Shown here: one piece after another, positions 34,513-43,170 of the stretch
How the letters are laid out: each line of letters begins with the position of its first letter
Position numbering within the stretch: position 1 is the first letter of the stretch
DNA from: Halorubrum aquaticum
Lineage (GTDB): Archaea > Halobacteriota > Halobacteria > Halobacteriales > Haloferacaceae
Length of the DNA stretch: 64,000 nucleotides
Assembly: GCF_900113615.1 (NCBI RefSeq)
Contig: NZ_FOPZ01000009.1
Location: 1-64,000 of the forward strand
Direction: 5' to 3'
The notes under the pieces: generated by a model
What the model was told of the DNA's origin: nothing
What the model saw: only the letters and a program-made list of their open reading frames with translations
Databases searched by the model: none
Program-made: the position numbers and the translations under genes

Positions 34513-37500
34513 TCACTCCCCCCCGTCCAGCGTCTCGGAGGGCGCATCGGTCTTTTTCGCCCCGTCAGTGAACGGGACGTTCTCGATGTGCTCCTCCAGG
34601 AGATCGCGTTTGATCTCGCCTTCGTCGCGGAGGAAGAACTGGGTGTCGTTGGGGTTCTCGAGGTTCAACACGTTGTTCCGGCGGACGTAGTATCCCTCGT
34701 CGAGGCCGTAGGTGTGGTGGACCAGGATGTCGGTGTCGTCGGACGCTTCCTTGGCTTGATATCCGGTCTGGTAGCCGTCGGCTTCGACCTCCGCACGGAG
34801 GTTGTCCAGGAAGATCCCGTCGATGAATATCCCGAGTCCGATGTCCCAGCTGCCCCCGGCTTCAACCGGGAACGACGCGAAGTTCTCGCTTCCCGCACCC
34901 AGGTTGTATGCGCCTTGGAAGACGGGTTTGAGGTCGGCCACGTCGCCGATCTGGTTTATCGCCCGGCTCATCACCCCGACGACAATGTTCATGTCGTTGT
35001 AGCGGGAGCGGTCGCCGCTGATCCGGCGTTTCCGGATCCCGGTGTACTTGGGGTTGTGCGCGTTCTTCGCGAGCTCCTCGAGGGAGCCGCGGAGCCGCTG
35101 TTTCTCCGTCTCGTCGTCGAACAGCTTGCTCTCCGCGATGTCCGAGTCGTCCCGGAGCTGGAGGATGTCGTGCGGCTTGACCGTCTTGACGTAGTGGTAC
35201 TGTTCGTCCTCCGTCGAGACGGAAGTCTCTCGGCTCTCGTTGTAGTTCTCCCGCAGATTCCGGTACTTGCTCTGTGAGTTGATGAACGCGTCGCGCGGAC
35301 CGTTGAGCTCCTCGAAGAGGCTGACGGTCCCCTCGTACAGATCGGCCTTGTGTTCCGCGTCCTCGAGGTCCGACTGTAGCTCGTCGCGGCGACGCTCGAT
35401 GTCGTCGGTCTCGATGACCTCGTCTTTGACCAGCTCCTCGAACTCGTGTTCGAGTTCGGAGAAGCTCACGCCCGAGTCGAGTCCCCGCTCAATTTCGTCG
35501 AGCGCCCGCGGACTGTCCGTCTCGAGCTCGGCGCGCGTCTCCGCGAGGATGTCGCGGCGGCGGTCCTCGACCTCCTCGTCTATCGTCCGGTTGAGGGTGC
35601 CGGTGGAGAACTCCAACTCGATCGACAGCGAATCGCCCGCCCGAGAGATCTCGAACACCTCGTTGTCGTCAAGCTGGTTCCGCTTCATCCGGTAGTTCTT
35701 CTGTGCCTGCTTGCGCTCCTCCTCGCCAGAAGTGTCCCACGGGAGGATGGACTCGATGGTGCCCTCCTCCTGGTTCATCTTGAGGAACGCCTCCTTCGCG
35801 TCCGCCAGGTCGGCGAGCGAGCCGTTTATCCGGCGTTCGGTGTCGGAGATGCTGATCCCGACTTGGTCGAACTCCTCGGAGAGCTCGTTGAGGACGCTCC
35901 GGACGTCCCCATCGCTGACCGCCTCCAGCTGGTCTTCGGTCTCCGCGTTCTTCACCTCGCGGACGTACGTCTCGAGGGCCATCTCGAGTTCGTCGCCCAT
36001 CCCTTCGGCGTCGATCGACCGACACTCGTCGTACTCCTCGTACAGCGAGCGGACCGACCGCTCCCACTCGTCGACGCGACGGTCGACCTCGTCCTGTTGG
36101 GACCGTCGCCGCTCCTCGAGTTCGGCGTCGGCGTCGTCGAGATCGGACTGAAGCCGGTCCCGACGTTCGGTGGCCTCCTCCAGTTTGGCCTCGAGCTGGT
36201 TGAGCCGGACGCCCGCGTTGATCCCCTCGTCCTCCAACGCGAGGAGGTAGCTGATCGTGCTCTCGACGCGGTTGTCGTCGACCGCGCGGAGCCGCACGAG
36301 CAGGTCCTTCCGATGGGCGAGGCGGTTCAGCTCGTCGCGGATCACGTCGCCGAGCTGCTTGTCGATGCTGTCGACGAACTGCTCGCCGTCGCTGCTCACC
36401 TCGGCGGTACCGGCGCGGATCGAGCCGCCGATCACCTCGATGAGCTCGACGATGTCCTCGGCCTCCATCTCCGCCTCCGAGACGATCTCGCGGTAGATCG
36501 AGACCGACTCGTAGTCGAGCTCGGTGAAGAGGTCCAACTCGAGCAGCGACTTCACGTTGTTGAGCCGCGTCTCGAGGTCCGTCCGGTCGGAGTCGTGGAG
36601 CTCGCCCTTCATGCCGTCGGGGCTCCACTCGCGCGAGAGGAACCGGTCGACGCCGGCGTAGATGTCCGCCTCCGCCTCGAGGGCGTCCTGTTTGGCGTTC
36701 AGGATGTCCTTCGTGACGGTCTTGGCGTCCTGGATCGCGTCGACGTTGTACCGGAGGACTTGCGGGATCCCGATGATGAACGGGGCGTAGGAGGGCGTGT
36801 CCGCGAACGGGTCCTCCATGTCCATCATGTTGTAGTAGGTCGCGATCAGGTAGATCGCGGCACGGTCGAACTCTAGGAGGGCGTCGGAGCTCTGGAGGAT
36901 GTTGGCCTTCTTCCCGCCGAACCCGGTTGGGTCGATCGGGATGAGGATCCGGTCCTTGAACAGGTCCTCGTCCTGGAGGCTGAGGTACTCCAGTTCGGAG
37001 AGCGCGGCGTGGGCGTTCGCGTTCTCCGCGTCCCCCTCGTCGTCGTTCGGCAACACGCCGAACAGCGTGATCTCCGCGGTCCGCTGCGTGCGCTTGAGGT
37101 GTTTGACGAGGTCGATGAAGATCCCCGAGCCGGAACCGCCGCCGAGCCCCGCGATGACTGCGACCTTCCCGCGGCCCGGGAGGTCGATGGCCGTCCGCAC
37201 GTCGTCGTCCTCGGCGTACGCCTTGTAGTAGAGTCCCTTCCCCAGTCCGCGCTTCCGGACGACGCCGGTGGCGAAGTCGAGGTTCTCGTTGATGAACTCC
37301 GGTTGGAGCCACCAGTTCTCCTCCTCCATGCCGACCCCCGAAGCAATCCGCGGCACCGCCTCCTCGCCGATGAGGTCGTTCTGGTCGTGGAGCTGGATGT
37401 TCCGGGTGAGCGGAAGGTACTCGATCGTGATCTCTCCCGGCCGACCGGTGTGTTCCGACCGGAGCCGGTCTTTGGTCTCCTGGATCTGCTGTTCGATCTC

Positions 37501-37683
37501 CTTGATCCGTTCGAGGTCGCGGTTCTCTTCCTCTTCCGCCGTGTCTATCACGGTCACCGTCAACGACTCGGGGTTCGGGCGGGGCCGCAGGACCGCCTCC
37601 TGGACCCAATCGGCTTTCAACAACTCGTACGTAATGGCCTTCCCAGCACCCCCGATCGCAAATATCCTGCTTGGGAGATTCAT
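34513..37683 (-). CDS. Large tubulin/FtsZ-like GTPase with long coiled-coil middle region
   Basis: The N-terminus reads as a tubulin-superfamily nucleotide-binding domain: IFAIGGAGKAITYELL (T1 loop, GGAGK at 11-15 from ATG 37683) and VAVIAGLGGGSGSGIFIDLV (T4 signature GGGSGSG, 181-187). ITLFGVLPN, YLIATYYNMMD and FIIGIPQVLRYN follow. This resembles the Pfam family called Tubulin_2 ('tubulin-like doman-containing') rather than FtsZ or CetZ. Residues about 360-890 are mostly charged helix with clear coiled coils (about 490-545, 700-725, 760-800). A C-terminal domain (about 895-1040: MNIVVGVMSRAINQIGDVAD, GAYNLGAGSENFASFPVE) may complete the tubulin fold. At 1056 residues it is more than twice FtsZ. 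ATG 37683 is preferred over TTG 37695 because a TATA element lies 30 bases upstream. First gene of the operon. Confidence 0.9.
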   Translation of the reverse strand: MNLPSRIFAIGGAGKAITYELLKADWVQEAVLRPRPNPESLTVTVIDTAEEEENRDLERIKEIEQQIQETKDRLRSEHTGRPGEITIEYLPLTRNIQLHDQNDLIGEEAVPRIASGVGMEEENWWLQPEFINENLDFATGVVRKRGLGKGLYYKAYAEDDDVRTAIDLPGRGKVAVIAGLGGGSGSGIFIDLVKHLKRTQRTAEITLFGVLPNDDEGDAENANAHAALSELEYLSLQDEDLFKDRILIPIDPTGFGGKKANILQSSDALLEFDRAAIYLIATYYNMMDMEDPFADTPSYAPFIIGIPQVLRYNVDAIQDAKTVTKDILNAKQDALEAEADIYAGVDRFLSREWSPDGMKGELHDSDRTDLETRLNNVKSLLELDLFTELDYESVSIYREIVSEAEMEAEDIVELIEVIGGSIRAGTAEVSSDGEQFVDSIDKQLGDVIRDELNRLAHRKDLLVRLRAVDDNRVESTISYLLALEDEGINAGVRLNQLEAKLEEATERRDRLQSDLDDADAELEERRRSQQDEVDRRVDEWERSVRSLYEEYDECRSIDAEGMGDELEMALETYVREVKNAETEDQLEAVSDGDVRSVLNELSEEFDQVGISISDTERRINGSLADLADAKEAFLKMNQEEGTIESILPWDTSGEEERKQAQKNYRMKRNQLDDNEVFEISRAGDSLSIELEFSTGTLNRTIDEEVEDRRRDILAETRAELETDSPRALDEIERGLDSGVSFSELEHEFEELVKDEVIETDDIERRRDELQSDLEDAEHKADLYEGTVSLFEELNGPRDAFINSQSKYRNLRENYNESRETSVSTEDEQYHYVKTVKPHDILQLRDDSDIAESKLFDDETEKQRLRGSLEELAKNAHNPKYTGIRKRRISGDRSRYNDMNIVVGVMSRAINQIGDVADLKPVFQGAYNLGAGSENFASFPVEAGGSWDIGLGIFIDGIFLDNLRAEVEADGYQTGYQAKEASDDTDILVHHTYGLDEGYYVRRNNVLNLENPNDTQFFLRDEGEIKRDLLEEHIENVPFTDGAKKTDAPSETLDGGE

Positions 37684-37710
37684 GCTGACACCCAACGATC
37701 CTTACAACTA

Positions 37711-37720
37711 TCTATAAATT
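37711..37720 (-). promoter_or_regulatory. TATA element of the tubulin-like operon
   Basis: AATTTATAGA on the minus strand, about 30 bases before the ATG at 37683. That spacing predicts a leaderless or near-leaderless transcript for the four-gene operon and supports the chosen start. It is the only strong TATA-like element upstream of the four genes. Confidence 0.65.
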
Positions 37721-37883
37721 ATTCGATGGCTGGATGTCTTTCTGACAGGTTTCGTAAACGAACCGTTCGTGATCCGTCCGTTGACACACGTTCTCATCGA
37801 TACCGCTCCGTCCGCGCGCGCCCGTCGACGGGTGCGACGGGCCGGCCCACAGGTACAAACGGACCGCCGTGGTATGGACGGGC

Positions 37884-39083
37884 ATGTTACCGATCGCGGA
37901 CCGGTTCGAATCGGAGTACGACGGCTGTGACGTGCTGTACGGGCGCGGACGGGCCGCCGACCTCGGAGGATACCTCGCGGATCGGGGGCTCGCCGACGCG
38001 CTCGTCGTCTGCGGGTCGAACGTCGGCGCGAACGACGACCTCATGGACCCGATCCGGGCGGGACTCGGCGACCGACACGCGGGAACGTTCGACGGGACGA
38101 CGCCGGCGAAACGGGCCGAGACCGCCTTCGACCTGCTCGAGGCGGCCTCGACGGCGGACGCCGACGTGCTCGTCGCCGTCGGCGGCGGGAGCAGCCTCGA
38201 CGTCGCGCGACAGGCGTCCGTCCTCGCCCCCGACGGGCGGGACCTCGAGGACCTCGAAGCGGAGGCACGCGAGGGGTCGATCGACCCGCTGACGGCGGAT
38301 CCGGCGCTCCCCGTGGTCGCCGTCCCGACCACGTTCGCGGGGGCGGACCTCTCGGCCGGCGGGTCACTCGAGGTGCTCTCGGCCGCGGAGTCGCCGACGG
38401 ATCAACCCGTCTCGGTGAGCGGCTCCGCGATGCCGATCGCCGACCTGCTCGACCCGGACCTGTTCGAGACGACGCCGCGGTCCGTCCTCGCCGGCTCGGC
38501 GATGAACGGCTTCGACAAGGGGATCGAGACGGTGTACGCCCGCGACGCCTCGCCGGTCAGCGACGCCACCGCGGTCCACGGGGTCCGGCTCCTCTCCGGG
38601 GCGCTCCCGGTCGTGGCGGGCGACCGCGCCGGCGACGGGGCCGCCGCCATGGAGCGGGCGGTCGCGGGCGCGCTGCTCGTCCAGATCGACCGGAAGATCA
38701 ACGTGATCCACGCCTTCGGTCACGGCTTCGCCCGCCGGTACGACGTCCAGCAGGGCGCGATCCACGCGGTCGTCGTCCCGCACGCCCTCGCGTACCTCTT
38801 CGAGGAGGCGGACGCGGGCCGTCGGGCGCTCGCCGCCGGGTTCGGGATCGACGCCGAGGGCCGCGACGACGACGCGGTCGCCGAGGCGGTCGTCGACGCG
38901 GTCGCGGACGTCCGCGACGCGCTTCCCGTCCCGAACCGCCTCCGCGACGTCGACGCCGTCCGCGAGGAGGACCTCCCCGCGATCGCGGCGTTCATCGCCG
39001 AGGACTCGCCGATGGAACGAGCGCCCGCGGGGATCGACGCCTCGCCGGAGCGGATCGAGGGCGTGCTCCGCGGGGCGTGGTGA
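37884..39083 (+). CDS. Iron-containing alcohol dehydrogenase family protein
   Basis: This 399-residue member of the Fe-ADH/dehydroquinate-synthase-like fold has the Rossmann part with VLVAVGGGSSLDVARQAS (GGGS nucleotide motif), PVVAVPTTFAGADLS, and metal-ligand helices. The latter include SAMNGFDKGIET, KINVIHAFGHGFARRYDVQQGAIHAVVVPH (His ligands) and the preceding Asp. Length is standard. Such enzymes reduce aldehydes or oxidise alcohols with NAD(P). The start ATG 37884 (MLPIADRF) is preferred over a GTG at 37869. A single gene divergent from the tubulin-like operon, with no visible functional link. The substrate is unknown. Confidence 0.88.
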   Translation: MLPIADRFESEYDGCDVLYGRGRAADLGGYLADRGLADALVVCGSNVGANDDLMDPIRAGLGDRHAGTFDGTTPAKRAETAFDLLEAASTADADVLVAVGGGSSLDVARQASVLAPDGRDLEDLEAEAREGSIDPLTADPALPVVAVPTTFAGADLSAGGSLEVLSAAESPTDQPVSVSGSAMPIADLLDPDLFETTPRSVLAGSAMNGFDKGIETVYARDASPVSDATAVHGVRLLSGALPVVAGDRAGDGAAAMERAVAGALLVQIDRKINVIHAFGHGFARRYDVQQGAIHAVVVPHALAYLFEEADAGRRALAAGFGIDAEGRDDDAVAEAVVDAVADVRDALPVPNRLRDVDAVREEDLPAIAAFIAEDSPMERAPAGIDASPERIEGVLRGAW

Positions 39084-39107
39084 ACCGGCGCGACTGCCGG
39101 GGCCCGA

Positions 39108-40553
39108 TCAGTCGTCGGCGACCGCCGCATCGGGGCGGTAGGCCTGGCTTATCGCCTTCCACTTGCCGGAGCGGAACCGCCAGTAGTTGATCGCGGCGGG
39201 GATCGTCGTCTCGGCGAGGAACGCGAGGTAGAGCCCCCACAGCCCGAGCGACGTGGTCGCCCCGACGTACGCGAGCGGGATCGACACGAGGAACATCCCG
39301 ACGAACTGGCTGGCGAAGGGGACCTTCGTGTCGCCGGCGGCGTCGAGCGGCCCCGCGGCCCCGCCGGAGATCCCCTGGAAGACGACCGCGACACAGGCGG
39401 CGTACACCAGATTCACGGCGATGGGGACCTCGGGGCTGGCCGCGCTGTCGGCGAAGAGCACCACGATGTCGGTCGCGAAGGTCGCGATGAGCGCCGCGCT
39501 CACGAGGTACGTCCCGACGGAAAAGCGGATGATGTCGCGAGCGTACGCCTCCGCCTCCCCGGGGTCGTCGACGCCGAGTTCCTGGCCGACCAGGCTCGAG
39601 GAGGCGAGCCCGAAGCCCCACCCCGGCGTGTTCATGATCCCCCAGATCCGGCGGGCGATGACGAACGCCGCCACGGTGTTCTCGCCGAAGATGTCGAGGA
39701 CGAACAACATCGGGAACTCCGCGGCGGTCCACACGAGGTTTCGGGCCCCGACCGGGAGCCCGATCTCGACGAGGTCGTGGAGCATCGCGGGGTTGAGATA
39801 CGAGCCGAACGGGTCGATCGCGACCGGGAACGCGCCTAAGATCGGGAGCCGACCCCACGCGATCCCGGCCGCGAACGCCGCGGTGACGACGACGTTCGAG
39901 AGGACGGTCCCGAGCGCGGCCCCCTCGACGCCCCAGCCGAGCCCGAAGATGAACCACACGTTCAACACGACGTTGACGATCGCGCCGCCGGCGCGGAGCT
40001 GCATCGCGGTGTAGGCGTCGTCACATCCCACGAGCACCCGGCTCCCGACGAGGTTCAAGCCGGCGAACGGGACGCCGATCCCGACGATCCGCAGGTAGTC
40101 GGCACCGTACGCGATCGCCGTCTCGTTGCTGCTGATGAGCGAGATGAGTTCGGAGGGATACGTCCAGAAGACGACCGTGACGGGAGCGCTTATGAGGACC
40201 ACCAGCAGGGTGCTGGCGCGGACCGCGTCGCCGAGTTCCCGGAACGCCTCGGCCCCGTAGCGCTGTGAGACCAGCGCGATGGTCCCGCCGGCGACGCCGC
40301 CGCCGATGGCGAAGGCGACGCCCCAGAACGGCCCGGCGAAGCCGACGCCCGCGACCGCGCTCGTCCCGATGGCGACGCCAACCATCGCCACGTCGACGGC
40401 GTTCTTCGACATCCGGGCGACGCCCGTGACGATCCGCGGCCACGCCAGGTCCGTCGTCCGGACCACGCGGTGGCGGTCGATCAGCCCCAGACGTGCGAGC
40501 GCGAAGCCGATGTAGAGGACGACGAGTCGAAACGGGTTCGGAACGGAGGACAC
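39108..40553 (-). CDS. MATE family efflux protein
   Basis: A polytopic protein of 481 residues with about twelve hydrophobic helices and the MATE two-fold pattern: WPRIVTGVARMSKNAVDVAMVGVAIG, GGGVAGGTIALVSQRYGA, NTPGWGFGLASSSLVGQELG and VSIPLAYVGATTSLGLWGLY. These match the NorM/DinF-like branch of the MOP superfamily. It exports cationic or lipophilic compounds in exchange for sodium or protons. The start is GTG (VSSVPNPFR) at 40553. Substrate unknown; no partner genes. Confidence 0.9.
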   Translation of the reverse strand: MSSVPNPFRLVVLYIGFALARLGLIDRHRVVRTTDLAWPRIVTGVARMSKNAVDVAMVGVAIGTSAVAGVGFAGPFWGVAFAIGGGVAGGTIALVSQRYGAEAFRELGDAVRASTLLVVLISAPVTVVFWTYPSELISLISSNETAIAYGADYLRIVGIGVPFAGLNLVGSRVLVGCDDAYTAMQLRAGGAIVNVVLNVWFIFGLGWGVEGAALGTVLSNVVVTAAFAAGIAWGRLPILGAFPVAIDPFGSYLNPAMLHDLVEIGLPVGARNLVWTAAEFPMLFVLDIFGENTVAAFVIARRIWGIMNTPGWGFGLASSSLVGQELGVDDPGEAEAYARDIIRFSVGTYLVSAALIATFATDIVVLFADSAASPEVPIAVNLVYAACVAVVFQGISGGAAGPLDAAGDTKVPFASQFVGMFLVSIPLAYVGATTSLGLWGLYLAFLAETTIPAAINYWRFRSGKWKAISQAYRPDAAVADD

Positions 40554-40642
40554 AGGGAGTACGCAGTCTTCTCCGCCCTTGATAAAGGGGTTTCGTCACG
40601 CGGCGGACGTTTCCGGATCGTCGACCGCCCCTCGCGCCGGTC

Positions 40643-41074
40643 TCAGGCACCCGAGACGAGGTACACGGAGGCGACGGCGAAGGCGATCCCGAGCGCCTTC
40701 CGCGCCGAGAACGACTCGCCGAGGAACACGACCCCGATGAGCGAGGAGAAGACGAGGAAGGTCGCGAATATCGGGGTGACGACGCTGACGGGACCCAGAG
40801 AGAGCGATCGGTACAGCGCGAGGATGCCGATCCCGAGGAAGACGCCGGCACCGAGCACGTGGAGCAGCTTGGGGGACGCGAGATGCGAGGTGAATCCCTG
40901 CCCGGTGTACCAGACCACGCCGACCGCCATCGAGACGAGGAACGTGTTCGAGACGATGACGGCGACGTCGCTCGGGACCGCGTCGGGTCCGGTGGTCGCG
41001 ATCCGCATGAGCGGCGAGACGAACGTGTACGCGCCCATCGCGAGCAGCGCGTACGGGAGATACGTCGTGTCCAT
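40643..41074 (-). CDS. Half-size EamA/DMT-family transporter
   Basis: A 143-residue protein with about five hydrophobic segments, one EamA unit: MDTTYLPYALLAMGAYTFVSPL, then GAGVFLGIGILALYRSLSLG, VSVVTPIFATFLVFSSLIGV and FLGESFSARKALGIAFAVASVYLVS. The last two blocks are the signature of a single EamA repeat. Full-length drug/metabolite transporters carry two repeats, so this protein must work as a dimer, as small EamA and SMR-type proteins do. Substrate unknown. Confidence 0.86.
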   Translation of the reverse strand: MDTTYLPYALLAMGAYTFVSPLMRIATTGPDAVPSDVAVIVSNTFLVSMAVGVVWYTGQGFTSHLASPKLLHVLGAGVFLGIGILALYRSLSLGPVSVVTPIFATFLVFSSLIGVVFLGESFSARKALGIAFAVASVYLVSGA

Positions 41075-41167
41075 GTCCGGGGATGTGACGGCGGCGATAA
41101 GTGTCTGCCGACCCGCGACGGGGACCGATTCCGTCGTCCCGTGAGTACTCTAGGGAGTCCCGGTGAG

Positions 41168-41569
41168 TCACTCGGACTCGAGTTGATGACGCTCGATGTC
41201 GGAGAGCGCGTCGTACGAGAGATCGGACCCGACGAGCACGCCCTCGTGTCGTATCGACGCATGTGCGGCGTGAAGCGCGTCGAACGGGGTGAGGTCGTGG
41301 TCGTCGAGGTACGTCGCCGCCGCCAGCAGGACCTCCTCGTCTTTCGCCGACGGTAACGGAACCATATCGAGCATGTTGGCGACGAGCGGTGCGACCTCGA
41401 AATCGAAGCCCTCATCCTCCGTGTAGGCGGCCACGAGAAACTCCGCGTACGCGAGGAGTGAGGTTTCGACCGTCCTCTCCCCGAGAACCGCCTCGACTTC
41501 CTCGCTTAGCCAATCGTCGGGTTTCGCGACGGCGAAGAGGAAGTCCGTCTCGACGTACGTCGCCGTCAT
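41168..41569 (-). CDS. PIN-domain protein (VapC-like toxin)
   Basis: This 133-residue PIN nuclease has the acidic site intact: D9 (VETDFLF), E43 (AYAEFLV), D97 (LTPFDALHAAHA) and D116 (LVGSDLSYD). PIN proteins cleave RNA with Mg2+ or Mn2+, and when paired with a small DNA-binding antitoxin they act as type II toxins. The ATG start overlaps the stop of the upstream AbrB-type gene by four bases, so the two are translationally coupled, the usual antitoxin-first order. The RNA target is unknown. Confidence 0.88.
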   Translation of the reverse strand: MTATYVETDFLFAVAKPDDWLSEEVEAVLGERTVETSLLAYAEFLVAAYTEDEGFDFEVAPLVANMLDMVPLPSAKDEEVLLAAATYLDDHDLTPFDALHAAHASIRHEGVLVGSDLSYDALSDIERHQLESE

Positions 41570-41823
41570 GTGTCGGTCTTCCCTTCGGTCTCCCGACGGG
41601 ATTCCTCGGCGATCGCCGTACGGGCGTCATCGCGAAGTTCGTCGATGGACTTTCCCTCAAAGGCGGGCCCCGCGCTCTCGCGGACCGCTTGAATCGGATC
41701 GTCGTCGACAGGAACGAGCACGATCCGACTCGGGAGGTCGACCACCCGGAACCGCTCACCGTGACGATCCCGCAACTCCTTCGGGAGATAGATCCTCCCT
41801 CGATCGTCGGTTTCGGTCGCCAT
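41566..41823 (-). CDS. AbrB/MazE-type antitoxin partner of the PIN protein
   Basis: The 85-residue protein opens with a swapped-hairpin AbrB domain: TETDDRGRIYLPKELRDRHG and FRVVDLPSRIVLVPVDDDP. A helical, acidic tail (SIDELRDDARTAIAEESRRE) would wrap the toxin. It lies directly upstream of and overlaps the PIN gene. By analogy with known pairs it should bind its own promoter, the AT-rich stretch at about 41842-41858, and neutralise the nuclease. The start at 41823 is the ATG opening the AbrB strand; upstream frame lacks coding character. Confidence 0.87.
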   Translation of the reverse strand: MATETDDRGRIYLPKELRDRHGERFRVVDLPSRIVLVPVDDDPIQAVRESAGPAFEGKSIDELRDDARTAIAEESRRETEGKTDT

Positions 41824-41941
41824 GTCTCGACTGAGGAGTGGGAACATACATATCTTTTCCCGGTCCCGTGAACTACCCGTTCCGAAACGGACGACCGAGG
41901 GGTTCAGTACGCTTTTGGGTCGAGCCGCCGAACGAACGCGT

Positions 41942-42709
41942 ATGGAGTCCACGTTCGACCACGTGATGATCCGCGTCGAGGACTTAGAGGAGAGCCTCGA
42001 CTGGTATCAAACGCACCTGAACTACGAGGAGAAGGGCCGCTGGGAGGCCGACACGTTCACGAACGTGTTCCTCGGTCCCGAGGACGTCCACGACGCCGGC
42101 GCACTCTTAGAACTCACCTACAACCACGACGGCCGCTCCTACGAGCTGGGCGACGCGTGGGGCCACATCGCGGTCCGCGTGCCCGAGGACGAGCTTCAGA
42201 AGTCGTACGACCAACTCATGGAGGAGGGCGTCGAGGACTACCGCGACCCCGAGTCCTGCGGGAACCGCTACGCGTTCGTGAAGGACCCCGACGGCCACGA
42301 GGTCGAGATCGTCAAGCGAGACTACGGCGCGAAGTGGAGCCTCGACCACACGATGATCCGCGTCGAGGACGCCGACGAGGCGCTGGGCTACTGGACGCGC
42401 AAGTTCGAGTACGGGGAGGCCCGAGACCGCTGGGAGGCCGACACGTTCGCGAACTACTTCGTCGCGCCCGAGGACGCCCCGGAGGAGGCGATGAAGCTCG
42501 AGCTCACCTACAACTACGACGGCCGCTCCTACGAGCTGGGCGACGCGTGGGGACACCTCGCGGTCGAGGTCGACGATCTCGACGACGCGTGGGACCAGCT
42601 GATGGTCCGTGAAGCCGCCGACTACCGCGACCCCGAGTCGTGTGACGACCGCTACGCGTTCACGAAGGACCAGGACGGCCACGAGGTCGAACTGGTCACC
42701 GAGGACTGA
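41942..42709 (+). CDS. Duplicated VOC (glyoxalase/extradiol dioxygenase-like) protein
   Basis: The 255-residue protein is two copies of one VOC module. FDHVMIRVEDLEESLDWYQT pairs with LDHTMIRVEDADEALGYWTR, LELTYNHDGRSYELGDAWGH with LELTYNYDGRSYELGDAWGH, and DPDGHEVEIVKRD with DQDGHEVELVTED. Each half keeps the His and two Glu expected for metal binding. The RSYELGDAWGH segment is characteristic of glyoxalase I, which isomerises the methylglyoxal-glutathione hemithioacetal; haloarchaea would use gamma-glutamylcysteine or another thiol. Glyoxalase I-like is thus the best guess. Monocistronic, divergent from the PIN/AbrB pair. Confidence 0.87.
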   Translation: MESTFDHVMIRVEDLEESLDWYQTHLNYEEKGRWEADTFTNVFLGPEDVHDAGALLELTYNHDGRSYELGDAWGHIAVRVPEDELQKSYDQLMEEGVEDYRDPESCGNRYAFVKDPDGHEVEIVKRDYGAKWSLDHTMIRVEDADEALGYWTRKFEYGEARDRWEADTFANYFVAPEDAPEEAMKLELTYNYDGRSYELGDAWGHLAVEVDDLDDAWDQLMVREAADYRDPESCDDRYAFTKDQDGHEVELVTED

Positions 42710-42759
42710 GCCGGATCGGTTCGAGTCCCGAAACGCCCGCCGTTCTCGACGCGCCTCTC

Positions 42760-43170
42760 TTAGGTCTCGACCGGCCGAAGGACGACGATCCGTCCGTCGT
42801 CGGTCTCCCGTTCTCCGACGCCGGCCTCGACCGCGGTGCCGACCTCGACCGGGTCGCCGTCGCCCACGCCCTCGAGGTCGCCATCGACCCCGCGAACGAT
42901 CCCCGTCAGCCGGATCGGTCCGAAGCGGGCGACCGCGGTGACGTACGGCGCGTCGTCGGCGAACCGCGGCGAGGGAACGTGGACGACGGTGTACGTCTCG
43001 ACCGTTCCCGTCTCCGGAAGGGGTTCCTCCGAGAGCGGGGACGCCCCGCACTCCGGACACACCCGCCGCGGCGGCAGCGAGCCGTGGCCCTCGGGACAGA
43101 CGAGCGCGTAGCCCGCGCCCTCCGAGAGCGCGTCGATCCACTCGTCGTACCCCTCGTTTCGGTCGGTCAT
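42760..43170 (-). CDS. DUF35 / OB-fold acyl-CoA-associated zinc-ribbon protein
   Basis: This 136-residue protein has an N-terminal zinc ribbon (VCPEGHGSLPPRRVCPECGA) and a C-terminal OB-fold (VETYTVVHVPSPRFADDAPY, GIVRGVDGDLEGVGDGD), the DUF35 layout. DUF35 proteins bind acyl-CoA and bridge partner thiolases; in archaeal HMG-CoA synthesis one channels acetoacetyl-CoA between thiolase and HMG-CoA synthase. Its start overlaps the thiolase stop by four bases, confirming a functional pair. Confidence 0.9.
   Translation of the reverse strand: MTDRNEGYDEWIDALSEGAGYALVCPEGHGSLPPRRVCPECGASPLSEEPLPETGTVETYTVVHVPSPRFADDAPYVTAVARFGPIRLTGIVRGVDGDLEGVGDGDPVEVGTAVEAGVGERETDDGRIVVLRPVET

Noticed and set aside
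33177-34571. 464-codon open frame antisense to the membrane GTPase gene
   Set aside because: It mirrors the coding frame of the GTPase gene, has no family motifs, and its composition (runs of Arg, Glu, Val, Leu) is that of an antisense shadow in GC-rich DNA.
35446-38292. Long plus-strand open frames antisense to the tubulin-like gene
   Set aside because: They lack motifs and follow the codon periodicity of the real minus-strand gene.
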